From assembly GCA_010015805.1 (NCBI GenBank), contig ML978125.1:558001-622000 (forward strand): a stretch of 64,000 nucleotides of DNA. Direction: 5' to 3'. The stretch comes from Rhizodiscina lignyota (Eukaryota > Ascomycota > Dothideomycetes > Aulographales > Rhizodiscinaceae). The notes beneath the pieces were generated by a model. It searched no databases. It was not told the origin of the DNA and saw nothing but the letters and a program-made list of their open reading frames with translations. The stretch's first letter is position 1. Every line of letters starts with the position of its first letter. Shown here piece after piece: positions 61,220 through 64,000 of the stretch. A program made the position numbers and the translations under genes.

Positions 61220-63390
61220 ATGGAGGTGCCCCAAAACAATACCGGAACGGGCCGCTCCACGAACCCACCCTTTACCGATGTCAGTGGCGGCGCTGGCAGC
61301 CAGAGCTGGAATACAGCCATCTCCGGTCCCGGTACTCAGGGGTCAAAATCGTCTTCTCAGAAACCATTACGACCTTACGTTGAACCACTGACCGGTAGTA
61401 CTCCTACTCAGTCAGGAGACGATGACTTCTCCAAAGAGCTTTTTCCGCCAGACCATGTCACCGAAGTCACAGCGTTCACCGAGAGCACCGTCGTTCCTCG
61501 AAGAAATCTCGGATTTCTTCAAACGACCTCGTTGATGCTGAATGGATCCCTCGGCGGCGGCTTCTTTTTCACTACGCCAGGCTTTGTCCTTGCACTAGTC
61601 CCGAGCAAGAGGATTTGCATAGTGCTTTGGATTGTTGGTGGGATTTACACATATTTGGGGTACTTATTTGCCAGAGTTCCTGGAAAAGCCGAAGCTGATT
61701 CTATTCAGAGCAACAATCTTTGCGGAATATGGAACGGCACTTCCATACAATGGAGGTGCTTTGGTATATGTAGGCTTACCCCCAGCTTCTGAACTCACGA
61801 CCCTGACAACTTTCAGTTTGACGAAGTATTCCACCGGCCGAGAATGCTAGCGACAGTCATCTTTTCAGTTTGGTGGATATTGTTTGCGACCACCGAAGGC
61901 AACTGCAAGGGCATTGCGCAGACGATCTTATCGTTGGCCAACGGCCAGTCCTCTTTCGAACCTTCACTCGGACTGCTCAATTTCACGGCAGTTGTGATTC
62001 AAACTGTTGTATGCCTAATACTGTTCTTTGCGCGCCGCCTGGTTTTCGCATTCAACACTATCATTGCGTTGTTCAAGATCATATTAATGGTCTTTATTTT
62101 CGTAGCGGGAATGGTGCATGCGAGTCGCGGCTCGAATTCCGGGTTTAAAGACTTCAACAAGGAGTATCCGGGATACAGCAATTCGCAAGCACTCACTGCT
62201 ATGGTCTATATCATTCTGTGTTACCAGGGCTGGGATAACGCGAACTATGTAAGAGAGCATCCGATCAGCCAATGTGCGATTACGCTAAGATTACCAAGGT
62301 CACCGGCGAGGTTCACAGGACCAAGCAGACATTGAAATGGGCTAGAATCACAAGTATATCTATCATCGGTGTCTTGAACACGCTAGCGACCTTAGCTTTT
62401 GTAAGATTTCTCATTAAAAGCAATTTGCTAGGGGAGTCGGCTGACATCATATGCAGTATAGCGTTGCGGACTTTGCAACGGTCACAAATGCGGACGGACA
62501 AGCTAATTCTGCACTCCAGTGGGCACAGATCGTATGTATCCTTCTGTTTGAGCTCACGATCAGGGTGCTTAATGTTCAGTCAGGTCTTCGGGTCTTCCAG
62601 GGGAATGAATATAGCGACAGGCATAGCTAGTTTTGGTACACTGGTATTTATCACGTACACAACAGCAAAAGGTATGATACTACATATACAACCATTTCAG
62701 CCGCTAACCGGGATCTAGTCAAACAAGCTATTGCCTGGCAACGCATCATCCCATTCTCCAACTTCTTCGGCCGACAGGATCCATATTTCGACAGTCCTGG
62801 CGGTGGCCTCTTTCTCCATTGGATCATTAGCGTGATTGCCATTTTGGCCCTTGGTGACATGGGTTCAGAGTCGAGACTCTTCTTTAGCGGTATCTACTCA
62901 TGGGGCTATCAAGTTATGTTTGGTGAGTTTTAATGCATCCCGAGAATAATTGCTGGTGGCATAATTGACTGGTGCAGTGTTCTTGGGTATTGGTCTCCTG
63001 CGATTGGAATACCGCATGCGCCTGTACGACGACAACTGGAGGCCGTCATATCTGAAGAACAAATTCGTACTGATATTTGTTGCGGCCATATTCGTCGGCA
63101 TCAACATAGTGATTTTGGTAATCACAGCACTTCCGAATGACCCAGGACAAGTTGCCTGCTTCTATTGGCCGGTCGCTATTGCGGGTACCGTAGTTTTCAG
63201 CGTCATGTATTGGGGCATTCTTCGCGTGTTTCAGCCAGACAATTCCAAGCACAGGAAGGCTCTGGCGTCCCGAGTCGGCTTCGAGGTTAATGTGTACGAG
63301 TTGGGAGATGAAGTGCCAGACGACATGAGGTTCGCAATGTATGAGGCCGGACTAGATGGTTCCAAACGCAGAGTACAGTACAAGGTATGA
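61220..63390 (+). CDS. Amino-acid permease of the APC superfamily (LAT/Mup1-like)
   Basis: Eight exons: 61220-61659, 61709-61769, 61817-62248, 62299-62400, 62457-62531, 62584-62671, 62719-62922, 62978-63390; 604 residues, all phases closing. A hydrophilic N-terminus of about 95 residues precedes twelve hydrophobic helices. The first helix has GGGFFFTTPG, the place of the APC substrate-binding Gly-rich break. FAEYGTALPYNGGALVY, GWDNANYV and VTGEVHRTKQTLKWA match the eukaryotic LAT/high-affinity methionine permease branch. Substrate specificity is inference. The ATG at 61220 opens MEVPQNNTGTG; no upstream extension is needed. The 3' end could instead splice from GTATGA at 63387 to an AG near 63444, replacing the last Val and stop with a tail of about 25 residues; I prefer the simple stop. 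Confidence 0.88.
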
Positions 63391-64000
63391 TATTACAGAT
63401 CTCAGAGCATCCTCGAAGTTCTACAGCTAAGCACCTTTCTAGGTCTCTGGTCCGATTTCGCGGTGCCTTTCTATCATTCAAAGCGTCAAGAACTCTCTCC
63501 TCAGGTTCTTGGCTTATTAATAGCGTTCTGCCTTTAGTGTTAGCTGCAGAGTACATCAGGAATAAGGCTGAGTACATACTCAAAAATCTGAATATATTGC
63601 TGATCGCGGGATAATATTTGAACTGGTTTCTTGTTCCTCTTTACTGCACAAGTACCTGTTGGCCTTGTTGGCACAGTGTACTCGGCTTAAATCGGTCTAT
63701 CTCTCCAAGCCAGCGAGGGGATGCCTCTCCACAAGGACAATCTGACTGAAGCACCGTTCTAAAGGTGCCAGCATTGCACCTCTGTTGATGTATGGTCAAA
63801 ACAAAGCCGTGCACTTGTAGCCGAAGCCGCAGCATTTTTCAGCGCAGTGCCCACGATATAAGGCAAACAAGTACGGTATTCGGGGGTGAATTGGATGCTT
63901 CAAAGGGCATCGCCCAACATTTCTGCTCTGGAAAACCTTCATTCCAGGCCACGGATAGATGCTTCCGCATTCATTAGATGCTGCCACAGTCAGAATGTTG
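63391..64000. other. 3' flank of permease to window end
   Basis: About 610 bp. Only short overlapping frames up to 98 codons with no domain. No start of another gene can be supported before the window ends. Confidence 0.45.

Noticed and set aside
1-64000. CRISPR arrays, prophage, integrated virus copies or LTR elements
   Set aside because: No evenly spaced repeats, no terminal long repeats and no reverse transcriptase, integrase or capsid-like coding sequence seen; the organism is a fungus.

Overview
This window is nuclear DNA of a filamentous ascomycete (Pezizomycotina; a Dothideomycete would fit, but I cannot prove the class). The evidence is short introns of about 50-70 nt with GT..CTRAC..AG signals, intron-bearing tRNAs, and a gene set typical of these fungi: Brr2, Yth1, Orc3, Pex6, a Ctr copper transporter, a GH18 chitinase, a CorA-like protein and a CmcJ/NvfI-family oxygenase. 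I see no CRISPR array, prophage, rRNA or intact transposable element.

Layout: 1-408, 5' end of a secreted sulfatase (minus). 1192-3280, eight-exon MFS/DHA2 transporter (plus). 3981-5712, flavin monooxygenase (plus), whose stop codon lies 2 bp from a truncated inverted copy of the tRNA-Phe gene at 6226. 6.3-8.7 kb is gene-poor; tRNA-Ala(CGC) is at 8749-8836 (minus). 9149-15829, single-exon BRR2 helicase, convergent with a Ctr copper transporter (16014-16787, minus), followed by a GH18 chitinase (17085-18334, minus). The chitinase is divergent from YTH1 (19230-20039). 22125-23822, CDF zinc transporter. 24826-26025, D-2-hydroxyacid dehydrogenase, convergent with a seven-helix receptor-like protein (27165-29184, minus). 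29.2-34.9 kb is a 5.7-kb stretch without supportable genes. 34884-37276, Nif1/Dsf2-like Sel1-repeat protein (minus). 38564-40027, DUF1776 protein (minus), divergent from ORC3 (40311-42618, plus) over a 283-bp promoter. 42.6-45.7 kb is gene-poor. 45719-50322, PEX6 (minus), divergent from a steryl-ester hydrolase (51184-53589, plus). 53.6-63.4 kb is compact and looks more accessory: a 74-residue protein, a CmcJ/NvfI-family oxygenase, an unusual kinase, a CorA-like membrane protein and an amino-acid permease, arranged as alternating convergent and divergent pairs.

Most genes are unrelated housekeeping functions (splicing, mRNA 3'-end formation, replication origin, peroxisome, metal homeostasis), so no single pathway ties the window together. 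The least ordinary signals are the inverted tRNA-Phe duplication, a 16-bp perfect palindrome upstream of the copper transporter, several non-canonical or frame-neutral introns, a possible frameshift or 31-nt intron in the CorA-like gene, and the small conserved-looking gene at 54067. Exon boundaries were inferred by eye from reading frame, splice signals and family knowledge. No database search was possible.
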